Shown in pieces: positions 1-8,459 of a stretch of 64,000 nt of DNA. This stretch comes from an uncultured Francisella sp. GTDB lineage: Bacteria; Pseudomonadota; Gammaproteobacteria; Burkholderiales; Neisseriaceae. Made by a program: the position numbers and the translations under genes. A model generated the notes under the pieces. It was not told the origin of the DNA. It made no database searches and was given only the letters and a program-made list of their open reading frames with translations. The DNA is taken from NCBI GenBank assembly GCA_943914555.1, contig CALUCM010000001.1, forward strand, positions 1 through 64,000, written 5' to 3'. The stretch's first letter is position 1. Every line of letters begins with the position of its first letter.

Positions 1-54
1 AGGGAAGGAGGTCGCACAGTAGGTGCCGGTGTCGTCTCTAAAATATTGGCGTAA
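1..54 (+). CDS. tuf: Elongation factor Tu, C-terminal end (partial)
   Basis: The window opens inside a tuf gene. The first 17 codons plus the TAA stop encode the EF-Tu C-terminus ([17 protein letters not shown]). The 54 bases are identical to the end of the complete tuf gene at 16941-16994, and the two sequences diverge right after the stop. This is therefore the second tuf copy, as is usual in proteobacteria, where one tuf precedes tRNA-Trp/secE and the other follows fusA. The identity suggests gene conversion between copies (inference). Confidence 0.95.
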   Translation, partial: REGGRTVGAGVVSKILA

Positions 55-67
55 AAAAGGTAAGGAT

Positions 68-143
68 AGGCCAGTAGCTCAATTGGTAGAGTATCGGTCT
101 CCAAAACCGAGGGTTGGGGGTTCGAGACCCTCCTGGCCTGCCA
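68..143 (+). tRNA. trnW: tRNA-Trp (anticodon CCA)
   Basis: A complete cloverleaf is readable. The seven-base acceptor stem AGGCCAG (68-74) pairs perfectly with CTGGCCT (133-139), followed by discriminator G140 and an encoded CCA (141-143). The anticodon stem TCGGT/ACCGA closes the loop CTCCAAA, giving anticodon CCA for tryptophan; discriminator G is typical of bacterial tRNA-Trp. It lies 13 bases after tuf and was probably cotranscribed with it, ahead of the terminator at 150-180. Confidence 0.97.
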
Positions 144-149
144 ACTGTG

Positions 150-180
150 AACTAATCGGCCTATGCCGGTTAGTTTTTTT
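150..180 (+). terminator. Rho-independent terminator after tuf-tRNA-Trp
   Basis: Bases 150-160 pair with 165-175 (AACTAATCGGC against GCCGGTTAGTT, one T-G wobble) around a four-base loop, followed by a run of seven T (174-180). It separates the tuf/tRNA-Trp transcript from secE-nusG. Confidence 0.9.
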
Positions 181-252
181 GTTGGAAGTGGGTATCCAAA
201 ATGCAAGTACTGCTTGTATTGTTTAATGTCCTGATGAATAGCAGGTTATGAC

Positions 253-795
253 ATGAAAAAAAGTAAGCATGATAAAGTTAAGAAAAATGCAGCCCCGTCT
301 TCTGCTCCTGTTGCAGGTGGCGGAAAAAAGATAAGTCAAATGATTAAATCTGCAACAAAAAACACTACAGATCCTAGAATCATTAAGCAAAAAGTGGCTT
401 TATCTGAACAATGGATTAGTCGTACAGATAAAATAAAGCTTACCATAGCAGTTGGGATTCTATTATTAGGTATAGGTGCTTTTTATTTATTTAAAACGCC
501 CAGTTTTTTATTTTCTCATCCTAATATGCCTTTGGCTTATGCAAGTCCTATTCTAGGAATTATCGGGTTTGTAGCTATTTTATTTTATTGGTGTTCATTT
601 GGTTTTTCTTTGCTAGGTTATGTAAAAGATGCAACCATTGAACTTAAAAAAGTGGTGTGGCCTGATTCAAAAACTGCAGGGCGAACGACCTTAATGGTAA
701 TGGTGTTTATCGCCATACTGGCAACATGCATGTGGATATCTGATTCGATCATCCAATGGGTGCTTTATGATCTAATTTTAAGAAGAGGAGGTTAG
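253..795 (+). CDS. secE: Preprotein translocase subunit SecE
   Basis: SecE clamps the two halves of SecY in the SecYEG channel of the inner membrane. The 180-residue protein has three predicted membrane segments (about 62-80, 97-117 and 145-172) and the conserved cytoplasmic motif ELKKVVWPD at about 130-138 before the last helix. Three helices match the E. coli-type protein rather than the one-helix form. A ~55-residue hydrophilic Lys/Ala/Ser-rich stretch precedes the first helix and is longer than in the 127-residue E. coli protein. The start ATG has only a weak ribosome site. The gene is followed after one base by nusG, the universal pairing. Confidence 0.95.
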   Translation: MKKSKHDKVKKNAAPSSAPVAGGGKKISQMIKSATKNTTDPRIIKQKVALSEQWISRTDKIKLTIAVGILLLGIGAFYLFKTPSFLFSHPNMPLAYASPILGIIGFVAILFYWCSFGFSLLGYVKDATIELKKVVWPDSKTAGRTTLMVMVFIAILATCMWISDSIIQWVLYDLILRRGG

Positions 796-796
796 C

Positions 797-1330
797 TTGG
801 ACAAACAGTGGTACGTAGTGCACGTTTACTCTGGGTTTGAAAAAAAGGTTGTTAACCTGCTAAAAGAGCATATTGAGCGAGAGCATGTTGAAGACAGTTT
901 TGGTCAAATCTTAATTCCTACTGAAGAAGTGGTTGATATTAAAGATGGCAAGAAAAAGATCAGTGAACGTAAATTTTTTCCTGGATATCTGTTGGTTGAA
1001 ATGGAGATGACTGATAAAACTTGGCATTTGGTCAAAAGTACACCTAAAGTTACTGGGTTTGTAGGGGGTAGCGCTCATAAACCAACCCCGATTAATCAAA
1101 AAGAAGTAGATCGAATTCTCAACCAAGTACAGTCAGGGGTTGAGAAACCTAAACCAAAAGTAATGTTTGAGGTTAATGAAAGTGTTCGAGTCACAAGTGG
1201 TCCATTTGTTGATTTTAATGGTTGCATTGAAGAAGTGAACTATGAACGTAATAAACTTAAGGTATTGGTGCAGATTTTTGGTCGTGAAACGCCGGTAGAG
1301 TTAGAATTCAACCAAGTAGAAAAACTTTAA
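797..1330 (+). CDS. nusG: Transcription termination/antitermination factor NusG
   Basis: NusG binds the RNA polymerase clamp, suppresses pausing, and links transcription to Rho and to the ribosome via S10. The 177-residue protein starts with the typical [13 protein letters not shown] and has an N-terminal NGN domain (about 1-115) and a C-terminal KOW domain (about 125-177, with [13 protein letters not shown]). The start codon is TTG, one base after the secE stop; a strong GAGGAGG ribosome site (785-791) inside the end of secE fixes this start and implies translational coupling. Confidence 0.97.
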   Translation: MDKQWYVVHVYSGFEKKVVNLLKEHIEREHVEDSFGQILIPTEEVVDIKDGKKKISERKFFPGYLLVEMEMTDKTWHLVKSTPKVTGFVGGSAHKPTPINQKEVDRILNQVQSGVEKPKPKVMFEVNESVRVTSGPFVDFNGCIEEVNYERNKLKVLVQIFGRETPVELEFNQVEKL

Positions 1331-1645
1331 TATTAAGGTGTGCTTATCACAATATTTGTGGTAGTCATTATGGATGCTTGAGAAAAAGTCGCGCGTAAAT
1401 AAGCAGCCTCACTTATGGTTAAAAACTTGGTCGGATCAACAGCTGTTGATAGTGATTCAGTGCGATGCAAGTATAGTGTTTTAGCTGCGGTATCTATGTT
1501 GAATACCACTACCTACTAGTCATAATATTACGGTATGGTCAAAAACTTCGAATTTAGTTTTTTAACTCACTGTCTGAGGGGTCGGTGCGACTGTTGATAA
1601 ATTTTAAGGGTTTTGTGCTATTAGCATAATGAAGATGCGCTTTTG

Positions 1646-1673
1646 TTGCTTTTTGGAGTATTTGTGTTACAAT
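1646..1673 (+). promoter_or_regulatory. Promoter for rplKAJL
   Basis: The -35 TTGCTT (1646-1651), a 16-base spacer and an extended -10 TGT-TACAAT (1665-1673) lie 149 bases before rplK. The following bases GCTCGGC form a GC-rich discriminator, typical of stringently controlled ribosomal promoters (inference from known families). Confidence 0.6.
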
Positions 1674-1774
1674 GCTCGGCTAATTTTCTGAAGAATAAAT
1701 TAGGTTTAACCTACACTTTATCTAAAGCAGGGTCTTATTCATCCAGGCCTTTTATTATAAATAGTTATGTATAT

Positions 1775-1804
1775 CGGGGAGCGTATTTAGCGCATTTGCA
1801 CCCG
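1775..1804 (+). promoter_or_regulatory. Folded rplK leader, candidate L1 autoregulatory site
   Basis: CGGG (1775-1778) pairs with CCCG (1801-1804) and GCG (1781-1783) with CGC (1791-1793), leaving an asymmetric internal loop of two against seven bases just upstream of the rplK ribosome site. In E. coli, L1 represses its operon by binding a two-helix, asymmetric-loop structure in this place. The assignment is by position and shape only. Confidence 0.35.
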
Positions 1805-1821
1805 TTTTCAAGGAGATTATA

Positions 1822-2259
1822 GTGGCCAAAAAAATAGTTGGGTACATTAAGTTACAAGTTCCGGCTGGCAAAGCCAATCCTTCGCCCCCTGTTGGGCCTG
1901 CTCTTGGCCAAAGAGGGTTAAATATCATGGAGTTTTGTAAGGCTTTTAATGCAGCAACGCAGGGAATGGAAGCAGGTTTACCAGTTCCTGTGGTGATTAC
2001 TGCTTTTGCTGATAAGTCTTTTACTTTTGTATTAAAAACCCCACCTGCTTCTGTGTTGTTGAAAAAAGCAGCTGGTATTGAAAAGGGAAGTGCAACGCCA
2101 CATACAAATAAAGTAGGAAAGGTGACGCGTGCTCAAATTGAAGAAATTGCTAAAATGAAAGAAGCAGATTTAACGGGTGCTGATTTGCAAGCAAACATGA
2201 AAATTATTGCTGGGAGTGCACGAGCAATGGGAATTGAAGTGGAGGATATCAATGGCTAA
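1822..2259 (+). CDS. rplK: 50S ribosomal protein L11
   Basis: L11 binds 23S rRNA at the GTPase-associated centre and is needed for RelA activation and efficient termination. The 145-residue product shows the family signature from the start ([33 protein letters not shown]) and the C-terminal RNA-binding domain ending in [11 protein letters not shown]. The start is GTG, with AAGGAG at 1810-1815. The gene overlaps rplA by eight bases, so the two are probably translationally coupled. Confidence 0.98.
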   Translation: MAKKIVGYIKLQVPAGKANPSPPVGPALGQRGLNIMEFCKAFNAATQGMEAGLPVPVVITAFADKSFTFVLKTPPASVLLKKAAGIEKGSATPHTNKVGKVTRAQIEEIAKMKEADLTGADLQANMKIIAGSARAMGIEVEDING

Positions 2260-2953
2260 ATTATCAAAAAGAGCGCGTGCAATCCGTGAAGGTTTTGATA
2301 GCGATAAATTATATTCTCTTGATGAGGCAATAGCTTTAGTTAAAAAAACAGCGACAGCTAAGTTTGATGAGTCAATTGATTTGGCAGTTAATTTAGGTAT
2401 TGACCCAAGAAAGTCAGATCAAGCTGTACGTGGTGCTGTGGTTTTGCCTAATGGAACAGGGCGAGCAACTCGAGTTGCGGTGTTTACACAGGGTGCCAAT
2501 GTTGAGCTTGCAAAAGAGGCAGGAGCTGATTTAGTTGGTTTGGAGGATTTGGCACAAGAGGTAAAAAGTGGACAAATTAATTTTGATGTTGTGATTGCCT
2601 CACCTGACGCAATGCGTGTAATCGGTCAATTAGGTACTATTTTAGGCCCTCGTGGCTTAATGCCTAATCCCAAAGTAGGAACTGTAACTCCTAATGTGGC
2701 ACAGGCAGTTAAAAACGCTAAAGTAGGAGTGCAATATCGAGCGGATAAAAACGGTATCATTCATACAACCGTTGGACGTGCTTCGTTTACAGATGATGGG
2801 CTAAAAGAAAACATCAATACGGTGTTAGAAGCGCTGACAAAAGCCAAACCAGCATCTTCTAAAGGTGTTTATATTCGGCATGTTGCACTTTCTAGCACTA
2901 TGGGACTGGGGGTAGCTGTTGATATCAGTGCTCTTGGCAAAGAAAATTCTTAG
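2252..2953 (+). CDS. rplA: 50S ribosomal protein L1
   Basis: L1 forms the mobile stalk at the E site and represses its own operon. I place the start at ATG 2252 ([14 protein letters not shown]), which has GGAGG at 2241-2245 and matches the family N-terminus; the frame stays open upstream to 2207. The resulting 233 residues are normal family length, with the conserved [15 protein letters not shown] segment near residue 130-145. It is the second gene of the L11-L1 pair. Confidence 0.97.
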   Translation: MAKLSKRARAIREGFDSDKLYSLDEAIALVKKTATAKFDESIDLAVNLGIDPRKSDQAVRGAVVLPNGTGRATRVAVFTQGANVELAKEAGADLVGLEDLAQEVKSGQINFDVVIASPDAMRVIGQLGTILGPRGLMPNPKVGTVTPNVAQAVKNAKVGVQYRADKNGIIHTTVGRASFTDDGLKENINTVLEALTKAKPASSKGVYIRHVALSSTMGLGVAVDISALGKENS

Positions 2954-2990
2954 TTTAACTTTTATTTGAAGTTTAAGCTAAGTATATGGG

Positions 2991-3068
2991 CCACAGCTTC
3001 TTGTTTGAAGTTGTGGAGGTCAAAGACCGTAGGGATCGCTTTTAGCGGTTTAATTGATAAGCCCTACG
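2991..3068 (+). promoter_or_regulatory. Structured leader before rplJ (candidate L10 leader)
   Basis: The rplA-rplJ gap (207 bases) can form two helices. One pairs 2991-3000 with 3007-3016 (10 bp with one G-T, six-base loop). The other is CGTAGGG (3028-3034) with CCCTACG (3062-3068), enclosing the small hairpin ATCGC/GCGGT (3035-3049). L10 in complex with L12 is known to bind a structured RNA in this position and repress rplJL. The match is by position and fold, not by a database search. Confidence 0.55.
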
Positions 3069-3166
3069 CAGACGGTAGTTCAAAATAAATTCTTTTGATT
3101 ATTACCGAGCTGGTAAAGAGTATTTTACTCAAGTCTTAAATTTATGATGAAAAAGGAGATGTGACT

Positions 3167-3667
3167 TTGAGTCTTAAGATTGAAGACAAGAAAGCGATTG
3201 TAGAGGAGATCGGTGCACAGCTGAGAGATGCTGAGTCTTTAGTGGTTGCTCAGTACCGTGGTATGAAGGTCGCTAGTTTGACAGCACTTCGTGCCCAAGC
3301 TCGTCAGGCAGATGTGTATCTTCGTGTATTGAAAAATAATCTTGCCAAACGTGCAGTGAAAGGGACTGTATTTGAACCCTTAGCAGATCAGATGGTAGGA
3401 CCTTTAATTTACGCGGCCTCTAAAAATCCAGTTTATGCGGCAAAAGTATTACATCAGTTTTCCAAAAAAGAAGAAGCTTTGATTGTTAAATCAGGATTTT
3501 ATGATGGAAAAGTGTTAACACCAGAGGAGATAACACAGCTTGCACTTATTCCTTCTCGTGAGGAATTATTAGCTAAGGTGGTTGGTATGATGCAGGCTCC
3601 TTTGGCTACTTTTGCTAGAGCATTGGCGGCATTGTCAGAAAAAAAATCAGCGCAGGCACAAGCTTAG
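3167..3667 (+). CDS. rplJ: 50S ribosomal protein L10
   Basis: L10 anchors the L7/L12 dimers at the base of the ribosomal stalk. I choose the TTG at 3167 (MSLKIEDKKAIVEEIG): it aligns residue for residue with the E. coli N-terminus (MALNLQDKQAIVAEV) and lies 8 bases after AGGAG (3154-3158). The in-frame GTG at 3161 is only two bases from that site and is less likely. The product is 166 residues with an alanine-rich C-terminal helix that binds L12. rplL follows after 39 bases. Confidence 0.95.
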   Translation: MSLKIEDKKAIVEEIGAQLRDAESLVVAQYRGMKVASLTALRAQARQADVYLRVLKNNLAKRAVKGTVFEPLADQMVGPLIYAASKNPVYAAKVLHQFSKKEEALIVKSGFYDGKVLTPEEITQLALIPSREELLAKVVGMMQAPLATFARALAALSEKKSAQAQA

Positions 3668-3706
3668 CTTGAACTTTTTTAATTAGATTTTATTTAGGAA
3701 ATTATT

Positions 3707-4081
3707 ATGGCTATATCAAAAGAAGATATTTTAGAAGCAATTGGTCATTTAACCCTTATTGAGCTAAATGACTTAATTAAGGCATTTGAAGAAAAGTTTG
3801 GTGTTTCTGCTGCAGCAGTTGCTATGGCGCCAGCTGGCGGTGCAGATACAGGTGCTGGTACTGAAGAAAAAACAGAATTTGATGTGATCTTAACTGAAGC
3901 AGGTGCACAAAAAGTTGCAGTGATTAAAGTAGTAAGAGCAGTTACAGGGCTAGGTCTTAAGGATGCAAAAGACTTAGTTGATGGTGCACCTAAGCCTGTT
4001 AAGGAAGGAATACCTAAGGCAGAAGCCGATGATATTGCCAAACAGTTGCAAGATGCTGGTGCCAAAATAGAAATTAAATAA
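3707..4081 (+). CDS. rplL: 50S ribosomal protein L7/L12
   Basis: This is the multicopy acidic stalk protein that recruits translation factors. Its 124 residues comprise the N-terminal dimerisation helices (about 1-33), an Ala/Gly-rich hinge (about 34-53), and the C-terminal factor-binding domain with the conserved [20 protein letters not shown] motif. ATG 3707 has a TAGGAA site upstream. An attenuator hairpin follows the stop. Confidence 0.98.
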   Translation: MAISKEDILEAIGHLTLIELNDLIKAFEEKFGVSAAAVAMAPAGGADTGAGTEEKTEFDVILTEAGAQKVAVIKVVRAVTGLGLKDAKDLVDGAPKPVKEGIPKAEADDIAKQLQDAGAKIEIK

Positions 4082-4100
4082 AGATTTTTTGTTTATTCAG

Positions 4101-4148
4101 GATCTAGGTCGCGTGCTATTTATCAAGCAGCGGCCGATCTTGCTTTTT
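4101..4148 (+). terminator. rplL-rpoB intercistronic attenuator
   Basis: GATC..GGTCGC.TGCT (4101-4117) pairs with AGCA.GCGGCC.GATC (4126-4139), with one bulged G and one wobble, and is followed by TTGCTTTTTG. In E. coli a partial terminator at this spot lowers rpoBC expression relative to the ribosomal proteins; the same role is inferred here. Confidence 0.65.
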
Positions 4149-4239
4149 GTTGACACAACCAGTGATTAAATACCAATGTCAGAGTATCGGTATTTAATGA
4201 CTTGTTTTGTTATTGAAATTATCATTGGAGAAACCCTCA

Positions 4240-7200
4240 ATGGCCTATTCTGTCACGGACAAAAAACGTATTCGCAAATCCTTCGCTGCGCGCCAAAAAG
4301 TTCTGGATGTCCCTTATGTGCTTGCTATACAGAAAGATTCTTATGCGCAATTTTTGCAAAAGGATGTACCATCTAAAAAAAGAAAGGACCAAGGACTACA
4401 AGCGGCTTTTCATTCTGTTTTTCCTATTATCAGTCATAACGGTTTTGCTCGATTGGAATTTATTAGCTATGAGTTGGGGGAACCTGAATATGACATTCAG
4501 GAGTGCCAAGCGCGAGGGGTTACTTATGACGCGCCTTTGCGTGCCAAAATGCGCCTTGCAATTTTAGATCGAGAGTCAAGCAAGAAAAAGATAAAAGAAG
4601 TTCGCGAAAACGAAGTATATTTGGGTCAGATTCCATTTATGACGCCAAGTGGGTCGTTTGTAATTAATGGTACAGAACGAGTGATTGTGTCGCAATTACA
4701 CCGCTCGCCAGGGGTGTTTTTTGAACATGACAAAGGTAAGGGAAATGCTTCTGGCAAAAAGCTATTTTCAGCAAGAATAATTCCCTACCGTGGGTCTTGG
4801 TTGGATTTTGAGTTTGATCCCAAAGATTTGTTATATTTTCGCATTGATAGACGGCGTAAGATGCCGGTCACAATTTTGCTTAAGGCCTTAGGTCATTCGA
4901 TCGAAGATATTTTAGCTACTTTCTATGAAATAGAAGAGTACCGTCTATTAGATAATAACCAAGTTGTGAGCAAATTAGTACCGGAGTATCTTTTAGGTGA
5001 AAAAATTAAGTTTGATATTGTCAATCAAACAGGAGAAGTGGTTGTTGCTAAAGGCAGTAAAGTCACTAAGAAAAGTTTGCGTGATATTGCCAAACATGAG
5101 ATCACAGAAATCCATTCTAGTGCCGATTCTTTAATTGGTAGAATTTTGGCAAAAGATGTAATTCAATCAGAAACTGGAGAAATTTTAGCGACTGCCAATA
5201 CCGAGCTAACTGAAGAGTTAATTCAAAATTTGCAAAAAGCCAAAATCAAAAAGATCGATACTATCTATGTCAATGAGCTAAATCAAGGGGCCTATATTTC
5301 TAATACTTTGCGCGTTGATGAGACTGCAGATGCGCTATCAGCTAAAATAGCTATTTATCGTATGATGCGTCCGGGAGAACCGCCAACTGATGAAGCAGTG
5401 GAGAATCTTTTTAAGCGTTTGTTCTTTCAAAATGATAGTTACGATCTTTCACGTGTGGGGCGCATGAAGTTTAATACCCGGACCTATGATGAACACTTGC
5501 AAGATAATGCCAACCAATGGTTTAAGCGCTTGATGTCGCAAGTAATAGAGGCTGGAAAAGATAATGAGCGCATGGTGCTTGATGACATAGATATTGTGGT
5601 AGTAATTGCTATTTTGGTGGAGTTACGTAATGGCCATGGGGAGGTAGACGATATTGATCATTTGGGTAATCGCCGTATTCGTTCAGTCGGAGAGTTAGTA
5701 GAGAATCAATTTAGATCTGGCCTTGTGCGGGTGGAACGTGCAGTCAAAGAGCGATTAAATCAAGCTGAATCAGATAATTTGATGCCACATGATTTAGTGA
5801 ATGCCAAACCAATTAACGCAGCTATCAAAGAGTTTTTTGGTTCGAGCCAATTAAGCCAGTTTATGGATCAAACAAATCCTTTGTCTGAAATTACTCATAA
5901 ACGTCGTGTTTCTGCTTTGGGGCCTGGGGGTTTAACTAGAGATAGAGCAGGTTTTGAAGTGCGAGATGTGCATCCCACTCACTACGGGCGTGTTTGCCCC
6001 ATTGAGACCCCGGAAGGGCCTAATATTGGTTTGATTAACTCCTTGGCTATTTATGCAAGGACTAATGACTATGGGTTTTTGGAAACCCCATATATTAAAG
6101 TAAAAGATAAAAAGGTGACCAAACAAATTGATTATCTATCTGCCATAGAAGAAGGGCGCTATATCATTGCCCAAGCTAATTCCACTCTCGATGATAAAGG
6201 AAATTTGGTAGATGAATTGGTGACTTGTCGGGCTAACGGTGAAACTATCTTTGCTACGCCAGATCAAGTTGATTATATGGATGTATCAACTGGACAGATT
6301 GTATCAGTAGCAGCCTCTTTGATTCCTTTTTTGGAACATAACGATGCCAACCGTGCGTTGATGGGTGCCAATATGCAGCGTCAGGCAGTTCCTTGTTTGA
6401 GAACAGAAAAACCTTTGGTTGGTACAGGAATTGAGAGAGCTGTCGCCAAAGATTCTGCCACTATGGTAATCGCCAAGCGAGGTGGTGTGGTTGATTATGT
6501 TGATGCAGGTCGTATTGTTATTCGGGTGAACGATGAAGAAACCAAAGTTGGTGAAATTGGAGTTGATATCTACAACTTAATCAAATTTACTCGTTCTAAT
6601 CAAAATACTAATATCAACCAAAAGCCTATTGTGCAGGTGGGTGATGTGCTTGAAGCAGGCGATGTTCTTGCAGACGGTGCTTCTACTGATTTAGGAGAAT
6701 TGGCTTTAGGGCAAAATGTCACAGTTGCTTTTATGCCTTGGAATGGTTATAACTTTGAAGATTCAATTCTTATTTCAGAAAAAGTGGTGGCGGATGATCG
6801 TTATACCTCGATACATATTGAAGAGCTAAATATCATTGCTCGTGATACCAAGTTAGGTCCTGAAGAAATCACAAGAGATATCCCCAACTTATCAGAACGC
6901 ATGCAAAATAGATTAGATGAGTCAGGTATTATCTATATTGGTAGTGAGGTGAGTCCAGGGGATGTTTTGGTGGGTAAAGTTACTCCCAAAGGAGAAACAC
7001 AACTGACTCCTGAGGAGAAATTACTAAAAGCTATTTTTGGAGAAAAGGCCTCTGATGTTAAAGATACTTCACTGCGTATGCCAACTGGTATTAGTGGTAC
7101 AGTGATCAACGTTCAGGTTTTCACTCGTGAAGGAATCCAGAGGGATGCTCGTTCTCAGTCTATTATTGACTTCGAACTGAAAAAGTATCGTCAGGATTTA

Positions 7201-8427
7201 GATGATCAACTGCGTATCTATGATAACGATGCATTTGCTCGTTTGCAAAAGACGCTTATTGGTCAAGAAATTAAACCTAGTTCCAAGAAACAAGTACAAG
7301 AAGATGTGTTGATTAGCCAAGACTATTTAGATAGTTTTGCTTCACGGTATGACTGGTTCAACATTCGACTTAAGGATGCGTCTTTAGCCAAGCAGATTAA
7401 AAAAATCAAAGAAAGTTTAGAACAAAAACGCAAAGAAGCTGATGCGCAATTTGAACTTAAGAGAAATAAATTAACGCGCGGAGATGAGTTACAGCCAGGT
7501 GTTCAAAAAATGGTTAAGGTGTTTGTAGCGATTAAGCGTCGGCTACAAGCAGGGGACAAGATGGCTGGGCGCCATGGAAATAAGGGGGTTGTTTCTAAAA
7601 TTTTGCCGGTAGAGGATCTGCCTTACATGGCAGACGGTCGTCCGGTGGATATTGTATTAAATCCTTTGGGGGTACCAAGTCGTATGAATATTGGCCAAAT
7701 CTTGGAAGTGCATTTGGGTTGGGCTGCTAAGGGGCTGGGTGAGCGCATTGACAAAATGCTTCAGCAGCAAAGGAAAATAAGTGAAATAAGAGCTTTTCTT
7801 AACAAAATCTATAACTGTAGTGGCAAGAAAGAGAATCTAAAAGAATTAAGTGATGAAGAAGTAGTTGAGCTAGCAAAAAACTTAAGACACGGTACAACTT
7901 TTGCTTCTCCAGTTTTTGATGGAGCAACGGAAGCTGAAATTAAACAGATGTTGGATTTAGCCTATCCTGATGACGATGAGGAAACTAAGCGTTTAGACTT
8001 TAATGAGAGTAAAACGCAAATTACTTTATTTGATGGGCGCACAGGAGAGGCTTTTGATCGCAAAGTGACAGTAGGTGTAATGCACTATTTGAAATTACAT
8101 CATTTAGTTGATGAAAAGATGCATGCTCGTTCAACAGGGCCATATAGCTTAGTTACCCAACAGCCGTTGGGTGGTAAGGCTCAATTTGGTGGGCAGCGTT
8201 TTGGAGAGATGGAAGTATGGGCGTTAGAGGCCTACGGTGCAGCTTACACTTTACAGGAAATGTTGACTGTTAAATCTGATGATGTGGCTGGGCGTACTGC
8301 GATGTATGAAAATATTGTGAAAGGTGAACATAAAATGGTGGCGGGAATGCCAGAATCTTTTAATGTCTTAGTCAGAGAGATTCGGTCATTGGGTTTGGAT
8401 ATTGAGTTAGAAAAGCGTGGACACTAA
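4240..8427 (+). CDS. rpoB: DNA-directed RNA polymerase subunit beta
   Basis: The beta subunit forms one pincer of RNA polymerase and much of the active site. The start at ATG 4240 ([18 protein letters not shown]) fits the family and follows GGAG by nine bases; the frame is open upstream to 4207. At 1395 residues it is slightly longer than the E. coli protein (1342). The rifampicin pocket (about residues 533-565) reads [21 protein letters not shown], with the susceptible-type Asp, His and Ser residues; Thr after DQ is common in betaproteobacteria. The conserved [13 protein letters not shown] is present near residue 1105. rpoC follows after 32 bases. Confidence 0.98.
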   Translation: MAYSVTDKKRIRKSFAARQKVLDVPYVLAIQKDSYAQFLQKDVPSKKRKDQGLQAAFHSVFPIISHNGFARLEFISYELGEPEYDIQECQARGVTYDAPLRAKMRLAILDRESSKKKIKEVRENEVYLGQIPFMTPSGSFVINGTERVIVSQLHRSPGVFFEHDKGKGNASGKKLFSARIIPYRGSWLDFEFDPKDLLYFRIDRRRKMPVTILLKALGHSIEDILATFYEIEEYRLLDNNQVVSKLVPEYLLGEKIKFDIVNQTGEVVVAKGSKVTKKSLRDIAKHEITEIHSSADSLIGRILAKDVIQSETGEILATANTELTEELIQNLQKAKIKKIDTIYVNELNQGAYISNTLRVDETADALSAKIAIYRMMRPGEPPTDEAVENLFKRLFFQNDSYDLSRVGRMKFNTRTYDEHLQDNANQWFKRLMSQVIEAGKDNERMVLDDIDIVVVIAILVELRNGHGEVDDIDHLGNRRIRSVGELVENQFRSGLVRVERAVKERLNQAESDNLMPHDLVNAKPINAAIKEFFGSSQLSQFMDQTNPLSEITHKRRVSALGPGGLTRDRAGFEVRDVHPTHYGRVCPIETPEGPNIGLINSLAIYARTNDYGFLETPYIKVKDKKVTKQIDYLSAIEEGRYIIAQANSTLDDKGNLVDELVTCRANGETIFATPDQVDYMDVSTGQIVSVAASLIPFLEHNDANRALMGANMQRQAVPCLRTEKPLVGTGIERAVAKDSATMVIAKRGGVVDYVDAGRIVIRVNDEETKVGEIGVDIYNLIKFTRSNQNTNINQKPIVQVGDVLEAGDVLADGASTDLGELALGQNVTVAFMPWNGYNFEDSILISEKVVADDRYTSIHIEELNIIARDTKLGPEEITRDIPNLSERMQNRLDESGIIYIGSEVSPGDVLVGKVTPKGETQLTPEEKLLKAIFGEKASDVKDTSLRMPTGISGTVINVQVFTREGIQRDARSQSIIDFELKKYRQDLDDQLRIYDNDAFARLQKTLIGQEIKPSSKKQVQEDVLISQDYLDSFASRYDWFNIRLKDASLAKQIKKIKESLEQKRKEADAQFELKRNKLTRGDELQPGVQKMVKVFVAIKRRLQAGDKMAGRHGNKGVVSKILPVEDLPYMADGRPVDIVLNPLGVPSRMNIGQILEVHLGWAAKGLGERIDKMLQQQRKISEIRAFLNKIYNCSGKKENLKELSDEEVVELAKNLRHGTTFASPVFDGATEAEIKQMLDLAYPDDDEETKRLDFNESKTQITLFDGRTGEAFDRKVTVGVMHYLKLHHLVDEKMHARSTGPYSLVTQQPLGGKAQFGGQRFGEMEVWALEAYGAAYTLQEMLTVKSDDVAGRTAMYENIVKGEHKMVAGMPESFNVLVREIRSLGLDIELEKRGH

Positions 8428-8459
8428 AGGGGTAAAACTGCGAGGGAGAGAGAAAGTTA

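Larger units (their letters stand above)
1331..1821. other. 491-base intergenic region before rplK, no gene
   Basis: No convincing reading frame exists on either strand. A 7-bp hairpin without a T-run sits just after nusG (about 1345-1361, loop TAT). A 15-base near-direct repeat (TATGGTTAAAAACTT around 1414, TATGGTCAAAAACTT around 1532; one mismatch) is present. The right part holds the rplK promoter and a folded leader, annotated separately. The middle third is unexplained. Confidence 0.6.

Noticed and set aside
23..226. 67-codon frame across the tuf end and tRNA-Trp
   Set aside because: It spans the tuf stop in another frame, the whole tRNA gene and the terminator; no ribosome site or family resemblance.
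4150..4177. TTGACA at 4150-4155 as an rpoB promoter
   Set aside because: The -35 is perfect but no acceptable -10 lies at 16-18 bases (only ACCAAT), so I did not list it.
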